In this document: positions 18,659-26,778 of the stretch, one piece after another
How positions within the stretch are numbered: the first letter of the stretch is position 1
Layout: every line of letters begins with the position of its first letter
From: an uncultured Alphaproteobacteria bacterium
Lineage (GTDB): Bacteria; Pseudomonadota; Alphaproteobacteria; HIMB59
NCBI GenBank assembly: GCA_902518505.1
Contig: CABYGG010000001.1
Location: forward strand, 144,739 to 208,738
Length of the DNA stretch: 64,000 bases
Reading direction: 5' to 3'
Program-made: the position numbers and the translations under genes
The notes under the pieces: model-generated
Told to the model about the DNA's origin: nothing
Databases searched by the model: none
Seen by the model: only the letters and a program-made list of their open reading frames with translations

Positions 18659-19819
18659 TTAAAGTAATGCTTCTCCACGATCGAAGAAATTATTTAAGTA
18701 TTCATCACTAGCCCAGTTTTCAATTCCAACAGTTCTAAACTCACTTGAGTTTCTGTCACAATCTTCAGGAACAAAAGACTGAATAGTCTCAACATCTTCT
18801 TCATATGGAGGAACTAAGATAGACTGGATTTTAAGACCCTGACCATACATAGTTCTTAAAAGAACATTCATCGCAAACTCTGCATCATCTCCAGGAGGCC
18901 ATGCATAGACCGCTCTGTCAATAAAGTCTGGATTATTTCTCCAATAGCAGAATGCACCAATTTCTCCACCCAAAGCCATAGGGACCATTGGTCTTCCAGA
19001 TGATTCTAGAGCGTTAAGTGCTCCGGACTCTCCTGAAGACTGAACAGCAAATCCGTCAACTTCAATTGTATTGGCTGATAACCATTTTTGAAGTTCAGCT
19101 TGAGCAATTTGTGGTGTCCACATGTGTGCAATTTCAGCAACAACGGTAATATCTGGATATTCTGCAAATCCATCTAGCATACCTTGGTGCTGTGAGTCAG
19201 ATGCAGATGTTCCAGGAATTCCTTCCATGATAACAACATTACCTTCACCACCAATAGTTTCTGCTAACCATTGTGCAATATAATATCCGGTTAATTTATA
19301 GTTAACAGATGTACTGATAGCATATTCTGAAGTTAAGTATCCTGTCATTGATGCAGTAGGAACACCTTTTCCGTACGCATACTCAATAGTTGGATTTAAT
19401 GCAACAGGATTTGAGCAACAGACTATTAATCCGTCAACTCCTTGATCAGTTAACTGTCTCATTTGTTGAATTTGAACCGCGTCTTTTAGGTTAGATTGTG
19501 TAACAACGATATCATTAAGAATACCTGCTGCTTTCATTTTTGGCAAATAGTCACCGTACAATCTCTCCATCACACCTTTTCTCCATAGATTTCCTGCGTA
19601 AGAACTTGCATAACCGATAGTCCAAGGTAGTGGTCTATCACTTTTCCAATTTCTGTATACACTTTCACCAAGCGGTTGGTTAGGATCCATAAAGTCAGGA
19701 TTATAAACGAAGTCTCTAATATCAGCTGGAATTTCGTCTAAAATGTCAGCATTTAAGTTACCTGCGACACCGACAAAACTAACAGCTAAAATAGCTATGA
19801 ACTTTTTAAGCAATGTCAT
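18659..19819 (-). CDS. Ribose-type ABC importer periplasmic substrate-binding protein
   Basis: 386 residues from ATG 19819, chosen because an AGGAGGATAAAACT ribosome site precedes it and a signal peptide follows directly (LLKKFIAILAVSFVGVAG, cleavage near NLNA). The periplasmic-binding type 1 fold shows in QGVDGLIVCCSNPVALNPTIEYAYGKGVP and GNVVIMEGIPG. It captures the ligand of the importer. Linkage to PxpABC and biotin enzymes suggests a non-sugar or modified-sugar ligand. It heads the minus operon, divergent from pxpA. Confidence 0.88.
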   Translation of the reverse strand: MTLLKKFIAILAVSFVGVAGNLNADILDEIPADIRDFVYNPDFMDPNQPLGESVYRNWKSDRPLPWTIGYASSYAGNLWRKGVMERLYGDYLPKMKAAGILNDIVVTQSNLKDAVQIQQMRQLTDQGVDGLIVCCSNPVALNPTIEYAYGKGVPTASMTGYLTSEYAISTSVNYKLTGYYIAQWLAETIGGEGNVVIMEGIPGTSASDSQHQGMLDGFAEYPDITVVAEIAHMWTPQIAQAELQKWLSANTIEVDGFAVQSSGESGALNALESSGRPMVPMALGGEIGAFCYWRNNPDFIDRAVYAWPPGDDAEFAMNVLLRTMYGQGLKIQSILVPPYEEDVETIQSFVPEDCDRNSSEFRTVGIENWASDEYLNNFFDRGEALL

Positions 19820-19891
19820 AGTTTTATCCTCCTTACTTATATATAAGTGTCTATAATAATACCTATATTCTGAAAAATATAAGCAAAATTG

Positions 19892-19906
19892 TTCCAACAT
19901 GTGGAA
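19892..19906. promoter_or_regulatory. Candidate operator dyad in divergent promoter region
   Basis: The 147-base gap between the binding-protein gene and pxpA holds the dyad TTCCA-ACATG-TGGAA. A second partly symmetric element, with ATGTG and CACAT arms (19899-19919), overlaps it. A shared operator here could coordinate both operons. No regulator gene is present in the window, and dyads of this size arise by chance in AT-rich DNA. Confidence 0.3.
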
Positions 19907-19966
19907 AAGATTTTCACATAAAAGCCTGATTTTCTGTAAATTATAAAAGAGAGGAATTTATTATTC

Positions 19967-20752
19967 ATGGTCGATTTGAATTGCGATATGGGTGAGGGTT
20001 TTGGTATTTACTCCTTCGCAGATGACGAAGAAATAATGCCTTATATAGATGCTGCTAATGTAGCCTGTGGGTTTCACGCCTCAGACCCAAACACAATGAG
20101 GAAAACTGTAGAGCTTGCAAAAAAATATGATGTGAAAGTTGGATCGCACCCTGCCTATCCTGACTTAGTAGGATTTGGAAGAAGGCCGATGAAAATGAAA
20201 CGTGATGAAATCAAAAATCTTGTAATGTATCAAACTGGTGCCATCAAAGCCTTTCTAGATGAGTATGGAATGCCATTAAACCATATCAAACCTCATGGAT
20301 CTTTATATGGTGTCTCTGCGAAAGAGGAAGATGTGGCTCATGGAATTGCTGACGCAGCTGAGATTTTTAATGTTGGTATTTTTGGAATGGTTAATACCTT
20401 TCACGAAAAAGTATACAAAGAAAGAGGGGTAAAATTTTACGGAGAATTTTACTCTGACTTGGAATATGATGAAACAGGTTATTTGGTTATAGCCAAGGGT
20501 CGAAATAAATATTATCCAACTGATAGAGCTGTGGAGCGTTGTTTAAGAGCAATGAATGAAAATAAAGTTAAAACTGTTCAAGGAAACGATGTAGTAGTAG
20601 GATGTGAAACAATTTGTGTCCACTCTGACACTCCTAATGCTGTAGAAATCTTAAAGGCTCTGAGAGAAAAAATTTCCTCTGATAAAAAAATTCCACAAAA
20701 AACTTCAAACGGCAATCATACCAAAATGCCTTATATCGTTGATAAGAAATGA
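19967..20752 (+). CDS. pxpA: PxpA/LamB-YcsF family protein (5-oxoprolinase subunit A homologue)
   Basis: 261 residues. DLNCDMGEGFGIY at the N-terminus and ANVACGFHASDPNTM, VGSHPAYPD and HIKPHGSLYG are the family signatures. PxpA acts with PxpB and PxpC to cleave 5-oxoproline to glutamate with ATP in E. coli. It is encoded divergently from pxpB/C and overlaps the biotin carboxylase gene by 4 bases. A GAGAGGAA ribosome site lies just upstream. Confidence 0.9.
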   Translation: MVDLNCDMGEGFGIYSFADDEEIMPYIDAANVACGFHASDPNTMRKTVELAKKYDVKVGSHPAYPDLVGFGRRPMKMKRDEIKNLVMYQTGAIKAFLDEYGMPLNHIKPHGSLYGVSAKEEDVAHGIADAAEIFNVGIFGMVNTFHEKVYKERGVKFYGEFYSDLEYDETGYLVIAKGRNKYYPTDRAVERCLRAMNENKVKTVQGNDVVVGCETICVHSDTPNAVEILKALREKISSDKKIPQKTSNGNHTKMPYIVDKK

Positions 20753-22251
20753 AAAAAATTTTAATTGCTAATCGCGGTGAAATAGCAAATAGAATTATAA
20801 AAAGTTGTAAAATATTAGGTCACAAATCTGTAGCTGTTTATTCAGATGCAGATAAGAATTCAAAGCATGTAAGATTATCTGACGAGTCTTATTATATTGG
20901 ACCTAGTAAAGCTCAGGAAAGTTATCTTTCTTACAATAAGATTTTAGAAATAGCTACAAAATCAAATGTGGATGCTATTCATCCTGGTTTTGGTTTTTTA
21001 TCAGAAAACGAAACTTTTGCTCAAGAGGTCATAAACAGAGGTATCACATGGATTGGCCCTAAACCAAAATCGATAAAATCAATGGGAAATAAGGATATTG
21101 CTCGTGAATTAGCCCTAAATTCCAATATACCTATATGTCCAGGTATAAATAATGTTCATAAATTAAGTGATGAACAACTTAAGACAAAATGTGAAGCAAT
21201 AGGTTACCCTTTACTTGTAAAATCAAGTGCTGGTGGTGGGGGGATAGGCATGAGCGTCGTCCAAAACTTTAAAGACCTTGCTAGTGCAATTGAAAAAACT
21301 AGTAATCTTGCTGCAAAATCTTTTGGTAATGGAGATATTTTTATTGAGAAATTTATCACCAACGCCCGACATATTGAAATACAAGTTTTTGGATTTGGTG
21401 CAAAAGGATCTGTGCATCTGTTCGAAAGAGATTGCTCTATGCAAAGAAGATATCAAAAGATAATTGAGGAGTCTCCAGCACCAGAAGTAGACAGGGAATT
21501 AATTAACAATATGGCTCAAGCCGCTGTAAAATTATCTTCTGATGTTAAATACGAGGGAGCAGGTACTGTAGAGTTTATATATGATGTCCAAGAAATGAAA
21601 TATTATTTTCTTGAGATGAATACTAGAATTCAAGTTGAACATCCTGTTACAGAGTTATTGACAAATAATGATTTAATTTCTATGCAAATAAATTTTGCTT
21701 TTAATAGAAAAAATAAATTTTTAAATCAAAATAAAATTAAAACTTATGGACATTCAATTGAATGCAGAGTCTACGCAGAGGACCCTTCTCAAAATTTCTT
21801 ACCATCTCCAGGGAAAATAACCAAATTAAAATTTCCTAAAATACCAAATGGCATAAGATTAGATTGGGGATACGATGAAAGAGATGAAGTAAGTTTCTAT
21901 TATGATCCGATGATAGGAAAAATTATATCTCACGACTTAATTCGAGACGATGCTATATCCAAATTAATAAAGTTTTTAGAAGGCACCCAGATTGAAGGTA
22001 TTAAGACAAACATCCCCTTTTTAATTTGTCTTCTCAAAGACAAAAACTTCATAGAGGGTAAACACAACACAAAATATATTGAAAATAATTTAAACACTCT
22101 TATTAGTAAGACATCTTTTAAAAATGGTTTTACTAAAAATATTGATTTGGACTCAAAGAGAATTAAAATTGTTGAAACAGATAAGCTTAAAGTAGGTCAT
22201 GGAAGATCGCAGTCTGACAGAGGGGGTATCAAAGTCGTCTATTTTGACTAA
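20749..22251 (+). CDS. accC: Biotin carboxylase (AccC-like)
   Basis: 500 residues. KKILIANRGEIANRII, the glycine-rich ATP-grasp loop SSAGGGGIGMS and EMNTRIQVEHPVTE are diagnostic of biotin carboxylase, which carboxylates biotin using ATP and bicarbonate. It is slightly longer than fatty-acid AccC (about 450), and the context (pxpA before, ABC permeases after, a private biotin carrier on the other strand) argues that it is a dedicated copy for this pathway. The gene symbol denotes homology, not a fatty-acid role. Confidence 0.88.
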   Translation: MKKILIANRGEIANRIIKSCKILGHKSVAVYSDADKNSKHVRLSDESYYIGPSKAQESYLSYNKILEIATKSNVDAIHPGFGFLSENETFAQEVINRGITWIGPKPKSIKSMGNKDIARELALNSNIPICPGINNVHKLSDEQLKTKCEAIGYPLLVKSSAGGGGIGMSVVQNFKDLASAIEKTSNLAAKSFGNGDIFIEKFITNARHIEIQVFGFGAKGSVHLFERDCSMQRRYQKIIEESPAPEVDRELINNMAQAAVKLSSDVKYEGAGTVEFIYDVQEMKYYFLEMNTRIQVEHPVTELLTNNDLISMQINFAFNRKNKFLNQNKIKTYGHSIECRVYAEDPSQNFLPSPGKITKLKFPKIPNGIRLDWGYDERDEVSFYYDPMIGKIISHDLIRDDAISKLIKFLEGTQIEGIKTNIPFLICLLKDKNFIEGKHNTKYIENNLNTLISKTSFKNGFTKNIDLDSKRIKIVETDKLKVGHGRSQSDRGGIKVVYFD

Positions 22252-22256
22252 TTATA

Positions 22257-24530
22257 ATGGTTAATCAACTTGTAGCAGCAATAAAACCCTCTCAAATTCC
22301 GGGTTCTGATCCTCAGTCAACAAAATACTTAATCGTTCCAATATTTATATTTTTTGCACTAATGATTTTTGCGATGATTAGAGGACCACAAATAATTTCA
22401 GGCTCGGGTATTGGAACTGCGATTATGGTTTCAACACCTCTTATTCTTGCGACTTATGCTCTTACCGCGTTGGCTTTAGCCGGCAGAGTGACGGTAGATT
22501 TATCAATAGGACCACTTATTGGTTTTATTAATGTAACGACAATACAACTTTATGCTGCAGGCTATATTCAATCGCCAGTTGCATATTTCATATGTGCTCT
22601 TGCAATAGGAGTAATTTACCAATTTCTTTATGCCTTAATCGTAATTTTTATAAGAGTTCAACCAATAATAGTTGCCTTAAGTATGTTTCTTGCTTTCTCT
22701 GGTATTAATTTAGTTATTTTACCAAGACCAGGAGGAAGAGCACCTGATTGGATGTTATCTTGGAGTGCAGGAACTGAGGTAGTACAACCCACACTGATAC
22801 TTTTAATTTTCTCGACACTTATTTGGTATGCACTAACTCATACTGCTTACTGGCAACATTTAAAATTAATGGGTTCAGATGAAAAGTCTGCCTATACAAG
22901 TGGAGTAAGAATTTACATTGTAAGAATTGGTGCTCATATTATTGGCGGAGTTTACGCTGCACTCGCAGCTATTGCATTTACAGGTTTAATTGGTTCCGGA
23001 GACCCAACTCAAGGTACTACTTATACATTGATGGCAGTTACAGCACTTGTATTAGGTGGGTCAAGTTTAATTGGTGGAAGAGGTGGTGCGTTTGGAGCTA
23101 TTCTAGGTTCAGTTAACATTTATTTGATAAATTTTATTCTATCAACTTTCAGGTTTGAAAGATTTCAAAGTTTCGTTACAGACTTATCATACGGTGCGGT
23201 ATTGGTGGCTTCTCTTTTAATACTTATTGCACTTCCTTATATTCAAAAAGCATTCAAAAATTTATCAGTTTTTGTATTTTTTATTATTGGAACATTAAGT
23301 GCTGCTGCTGTTCAAATTCATATGAAATTTGATCAAGTCACTAGAGGGACTGTGGGAGGTTTTGGAGGTAAATCTAAAGATGCTGAGATTTTTGAAAAAG
23401 CTCTTGAATCTGGAAGTGATTGTTTAATCACAGGTAAGGCATGCGCAGAGGGTGGAAATTCTACAGTGTGGATGTTTATTGCTATCGGAATAGCAGCCTT
23501 GATTTATCTTGTTTATTTGCTTGTTAAACACAGAGATGGCCCAACAGTGTCTTTTATTATTGCCGCAATTGTTATTTTCTTCGGTTGTGTTTGGAGTGGC
23601 ACGAGAGAGGCTTATTTCGTTAACGCTGATTTGGGTACCAACTTACAATATATTTTAAATTATGCTCCTCAGTATTTTACATCTGAATATCTAAGAGTTG
23701 GTGCAGGATTGCCTGATTTTTCATCTTCCTCGAGTGCTTTGGTTGGCCTCGCTTACGCTGTCGCAACTTTAGGAGGAATAGTTTTCTTTACATCTGCGAT
23801 AGTAATAATTGCTATGCCAAGATTTAGAAAAGAAATCAAAACACAAACATTGGTATTATTTGCAATAGCAATTTCATTTATTGTATTTGCTGCAATATCT
23901 TATTACGGCATTGAGTCAAATAGACAGAGTTTCTTTGGGATAGATGGATACGCTGTAATACTAATTTTATTTTTACTTTTTTTACTTACGGCACCAACTC
24001 TTTTCTCGAATATCAATTTGAATAATGTTTTCATTATTTTCCTCGGTGTATTAGCAATACTCGCTGTATACTTTTTAGCCTCACCATCTGGAACAATTAT
24101 TACTGATGATGGAAGTAAGTTTTACTCTCCAATTATTACAGAATTAATTGTAGGCGATACATCATCAATAAACTATACAAGACCTATTCGCGGTGAATTT
24201 ATCACAAGTGAAGTAACTTGGCTTAAAGAAGCAGCTCTAATTATATTTGCAATATTTGTATTTCAATTTTTTACATATTTAACAATGGGAGCAAAAATAT
24301 CATTTGCTAGGTTCAGACCTTATATTGCTATTTTAAGTATAGCTGCATTAACATGGTCAGCGATGTTCTTCGCAATTGGTTACCCTTATTGGAAAATGAT
24401 TTTAATTACTGCAATTGGAATAGCTATTTCGCCTCTGATATGGCAAGCGTTTGGTGTTTATAAAATAAAATTAAAATCTCAAGAAGGACTTGAAAAATGG
24501 GGAGGTCTATCAGAAGATAGAAAAGTTTAG
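22257..24530 (+). CDS. Oversized ribose-type ABC importer permease
   Basis: 757 residues, more than twice the usual ~330 of RbsC-type permeases. The N-terminal ~350 residues carry the family marks (LALAGRVTVDLSIGPLIGFIN; ALVLGGSSLIGGRGGAFGAILG). The remaining ~400 residues add many further hydrophobic segments and soluble loops not seen in standard permeases, including a Cys-containing loop (SDCLITGKACAEGG). The extra part might be an accessory membrane domain. The second permease gene follows after 3 bases. Confidence 0.82.
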   Translation: MVNQLVAAIKPSQIPGSDPQSTKYLIVPIFIFFALMIFAMIRGPQIISGSGIGTAIMVSTPLILATYALTALALAGRVTVDLSIGPLIGFINVTTIQLYAAGYIQSPVAYFICALAIGVIYQFLYALIVIFIRVQPIIVALSMFLAFSGINLVILPRPGGRAPDWMLSWSAGTEVVQPTLILLIFSTLIWYALTHTAYWQHLKLMGSDEKSAYTSGVRIYIVRIGAHIIGGVYAALAAIAFTGLIGSGDPTQGTTYTLMAVTALVLGGSSLIGGRGGAFGAILGSVNIYLINFILSTFRFERFQSFVTDLSYGAVLVASLLILIALPYIQKAFKNLSVFVFFIIGTLSAAAVQIHMKFDQVTRGTVGGFGGKSKDAEIFEKALESGSDCLITGKACAEGGNSTVWMFIAIGIAALIYLVYLLVKHRDGPTVSFIIAAIVIFFGCVWSGTREAYFVNADLGTNLQYILNYAPQYFTSEYLRVGAGLPDFSSSSSALVGLAYAVATLGGIVFFTSAIVIIAMPRFRKEIKTQTLVLFAIAISFIVFAAISYYGIESNRQSFFGIDGYAVILILFLLFLLTAPTLFSNINLNNVFIIFLGVLAILAVYFLASPSGTIITDDGSKFYSPIITELIVGDTSSINYTRPIRGEFITSEVTWLKEAALIIFAIFVFQFFTYLTMGAKISFARFRPYIAILSIAALTWSAMFFAIGYPYWKMILITAIGIAISPLIWQAFGVYKIKLKSQEGLEKWGGLSEDRKV

Positions 24531-24533
24531 TAA

Positions 24534-25925
24534 ATGGAGAAAAGAACTCATAATTTTTTAAAAGGACTTGGAATTCTTTTTGCTGTTGCTGCTGGGATAG
24601 GTACCGCAGTTCTTGGTTATGTAGATAGAACTGATTGGATACAGGTTGCATTTTACTCTGTAGCTGTTGTCGCCATTATTCTTTGGGGATGGCATTTTTT
24701 CTTAGTTAGATGGTCTTATCGATCTTTAGTAAAGGAAGATGGTTCTCAACCTACCGAAACTACTGAAACCACAAGTAAAAGAAGCCTTTTTTGGGACCTT
24801 ATTGCAAAGAACTGGATAGCTGTTACGGGATTCTTACTTCTTTTAGGTCTTTTTATACTACTGTGTTTCTTGGTACCCGGGTTCTTCTCAGGTAGAACAG
24901 TCGTATCAGCAATCATACTATTAGGTTTCTTAATCTTAGCATTTCTTGCATACAAATTTTTAAACATTAACAAAAGCGTAATTATAGGAGTCGCCGTATT
25001 AGTTGGTCTTTTTATAATAGGATCAGTTTCTATTGATGGCTTCTTATCATTGCAAAATATTAAATCTATGTTGGTTTTTGCTTCTTTCTTAGGGCTTGCA
25101 ACTATTGGACAAACATTAGTTGTGATGTTAGGCGGCCTAGATTTATCAATACCATTTTTAATTGGCGCAACTAATTTAGGATTAATGTCACTTATTTCAC
25201 TTGGAGTCCCTCCTTGGCTTGCGTTTATAGTTATTCTTGCATTTGGCACGATCGTCGGGCTTTTTAATGGGTTGATAAGTTTTAATCTCCAAGGTCAATC
25301 ACTAATAGTCACGCTTGGAGTTGGCTTCATGGTAGTAGGCGGAGTGCAGATATTGGTATCACTTCCTACTGTTACAGGTGGAACTGTTTTTGGTGTTGTT
25401 CCAGATTGGTTAAAAAATTTGGCCTCATTAAATGGAAAATTTTTTGGTCTGCCAATACCTCCAGTTATTTTAATTTGGATATTGATTTCAATTTTATTAA
25501 TTGTTGGACTTAGACACACTAAGTGGGGAAGGAATTTATATGCTGTTGGTGGAAAAAGGTTATCTGCTGACAGATTGTCAATTTCTGAGAGAGCATATTG
25601 GGTTGGAGTTTATGTCATTAGTGGATTCACTTCTGCAGCAACCGGGGCAATGTTACTTGGTTGGAGTGGTGGAGGGTTCATTGGTGTAGGTGATCAATAT
25701 TTATTTTTAACAGTGGCAGCTGTGGCTGTAGGAGGAACTTCCTTATTAGGTGGATATGGAGGATACGGATTTACAGTAATCGGTGTTCTTGCACTTCAAG
25801 TCATTAGTACATTTTTGGCTGGACTAGGTTTAAGTTTTGAGGGGCAACAATTTATATTTGGTCTTCTTATTCTGCCTCTTGTTGCTCTTTATTCAAGAGC
25901 ACCCCATATAAGGGAGCAAATATAA
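24534..25925 (+). CDS. Ribose-type ABC importer permease with N-terminal extension
   Basis: 463 residues. The C-terminal ~300 residues are a standard permease (IGQTLVVMLGGLDLSIP; AVAVGGTSLLGGYGGYGFTVIG). The first ~150 add three to four membrane helices (e.g. VAFYSVAVVAIILWGWHFF). With the longer partner at 22257 it forms a heterodimeric channel. The operon ends here; 125 bases without a clear terminator separate it from the rhodopsin. Confidence 0.85.
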   Translation: MEKRTHNFLKGLGILFAVAAGIGTAVLGYVDRTDWIQVAFYSVAVVAIILWGWHFFLVRWSYRSLVKEDGSQPTETTETTSKRSLFWDLIAKNWIAVTGFLLLLGLFILLCFLVPGFFSGRTVVSAIILLGFLILAFLAYKFLNINKSVIIGVAVLVGLFIIGSVSIDGFLSLQNIKSMLVFASFLGLATIGQTLVVMLGGLDLSIPFLIGATNLGLMSLISLGVPPWLAFIVILAFGTIVGLFNGLISFNLQGQSLIVTLGVGFMVVGGVQILVSLPTVTGGTVFGVVPDWLKNLASLNGKFFGLPIPPVILIWILISILLIVGLRHTKWGRNLYAVGGKRLSADRLSISERAYWVGVYVISGFTSAATGAMLLGWSGGGFIGVGDQYLFLTVAAVAVGGTSLLGGYGGYGFTVIGVLALQVISTFLAGLGLSFEGQQFIFGLLILPLVALYSRAPHIREQI

Positions 25926-26024
25926 AAATAATGAGTTTAATCAACAGATTTTGTCGCTTTTACAATGAATATTTATTTCAAAATATGAAACAAAAATTAT
26001 TATTAATTAAAGAGGACGGGTAAT

Positions 26025-26057
26025 ATGTACCTAAGAGGAATAAGTTTTAATGAATAA
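26025..26057 (+). other. Possible 10-codon leader ORF overlapping the rhodopsin start
   Basis: ATG at 26025 has an AGAGGA site 8 bases upstream and encodes MYLRGISFNE before TAA at 26055. It overlaps the rhodopsin ATG (26050) in another frame, an arrangement that could couple translation. So short an ORF may be accidental. No conservation data are available. Confidence 0.25.
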
Positions 26058-26751
26058 AATGCTTCTCCCTTACGACATCGTAGGGGGGTCTTTCTGGTTA
26101 ATTTCTGTTGGCATGATTGGTGCCACTTTATTTTTCTTTTTTGAGCGCAGCAAAGTAAGCTCGAGATTTCATACACCGATGACAATGATAGCTGTCGTAT
26201 GCTTGATGTCCTCTATACATTATTTCTTCGTAAAAAATCTGTGGGTAGTCAGCGGCACCGCCCCAACTTTATTAAGATATATAGATTGGTTTCTTAACTT
26301 TCCAATGCTTGTACTTATTTTTTATGCAATGCTTATGTCAGTTGTCAAAGTTAAACAAGGCATGTTCTGGAGATTATTGGTTGGAACTTTAGTTTTTGTT
26401 GTAGCAGGTTTCTTAGGTGCAGCGGGTTATATGAGCAAGACATTAGGTTTCATTGTTTGGTTGGCTGGATGGTTGTACATCCTTGGTGAGCTATATGTTG
26501 GAGAGGCTGGAAGAGCAAATGCTAGATGCGGAAACGAAAATGTACAAATGGTTTTCTTCTCAAACAGACTTATTATAACAATTGGATGGGCTATATATCC
26601 AATGGGATATTTCATAGAGCATTTGGGTGGGGGTATTGATCCCAACAGTGTTAATGTGATTTATAATTTAGCAGACTTTTTAAATAAAATAGTTTTTGGT
26701 TTAATAATTTACAAAGCAGCAATACAAGACATGAGAGTTAATGGACAATAA
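26050..26751 (+). CDS. Proteorhodopsin-family retinal protein with non-canonical D-N-I motif
   Basis: 233 residues, seven hydrophobic segments. Helix G has ADFLNKIVFGL with the retinal Schiff-base Lys213 and Asp209. Helix C has LRYIDWFLNFPMLVLI: Arg76 and Asp79 match the counter-ion pair (R94/D97 of proteorhodopsin), but Asn83 replaces T101 and Ile90 replaces the proton donor E108. His57 matches H75, and Leu87 at the spectral tuning site predicts green absorption. Helix F WAIYPMGY is conserved. With no carboxylate donor, fast proton pumping is doubtful; a slow-cycling sensor or another transport mode is possible. An AGAGGA site lies 10 bases upstream. It heads the co-directional run to 39476. 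Confidence 0.92.
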   Translation: MNKMLLPYDIVGGSFWLISVGMIGATLFFFFERSKVSSRFHTPMTMIAVVCLMSSIHYFFVKNLWVVSGTAPTLLRYIDWFLNFPMLVLIFYAMLMSVVKVKQGMFWRLLVGTLVFVVAGFLGAAGYMSKTLGFIVWLAGWLYILGELYVGEAGRANARCGNENVQMVFFSNRLIITIGWAIYPMGYFIEHLGGGIDPNSVNVIYNLADFLNKIVFGLIIYKAAIQDMRVNGQ

Positions 26752-26760
26752 CATCAACTT

Positions 26761-26770
26761 AGGAGGTGAT
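26761..26770 (+). promoter_or_regulatory. Full-length Shine-Dalgarno of the flotillin gene
   Basis: AGGAGGTGAT is a perfect 10-base complement to the 16S 3' end, 8 bases before ATG 26779. Most genes in this window have far weaker sites, which suggests strong, independent translation of the flotillin relative to the rhodopsin before it. Confidence 0.7.
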
Positions 26771-26778
26771 AAATAGGT

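Noticed and set aside
24746..25249. 167-residue minus-strand open frame
   Set aside because: It lies opposite the permease gene; its Pro/Asn/Lys composition mirrors hydrophobic codons.
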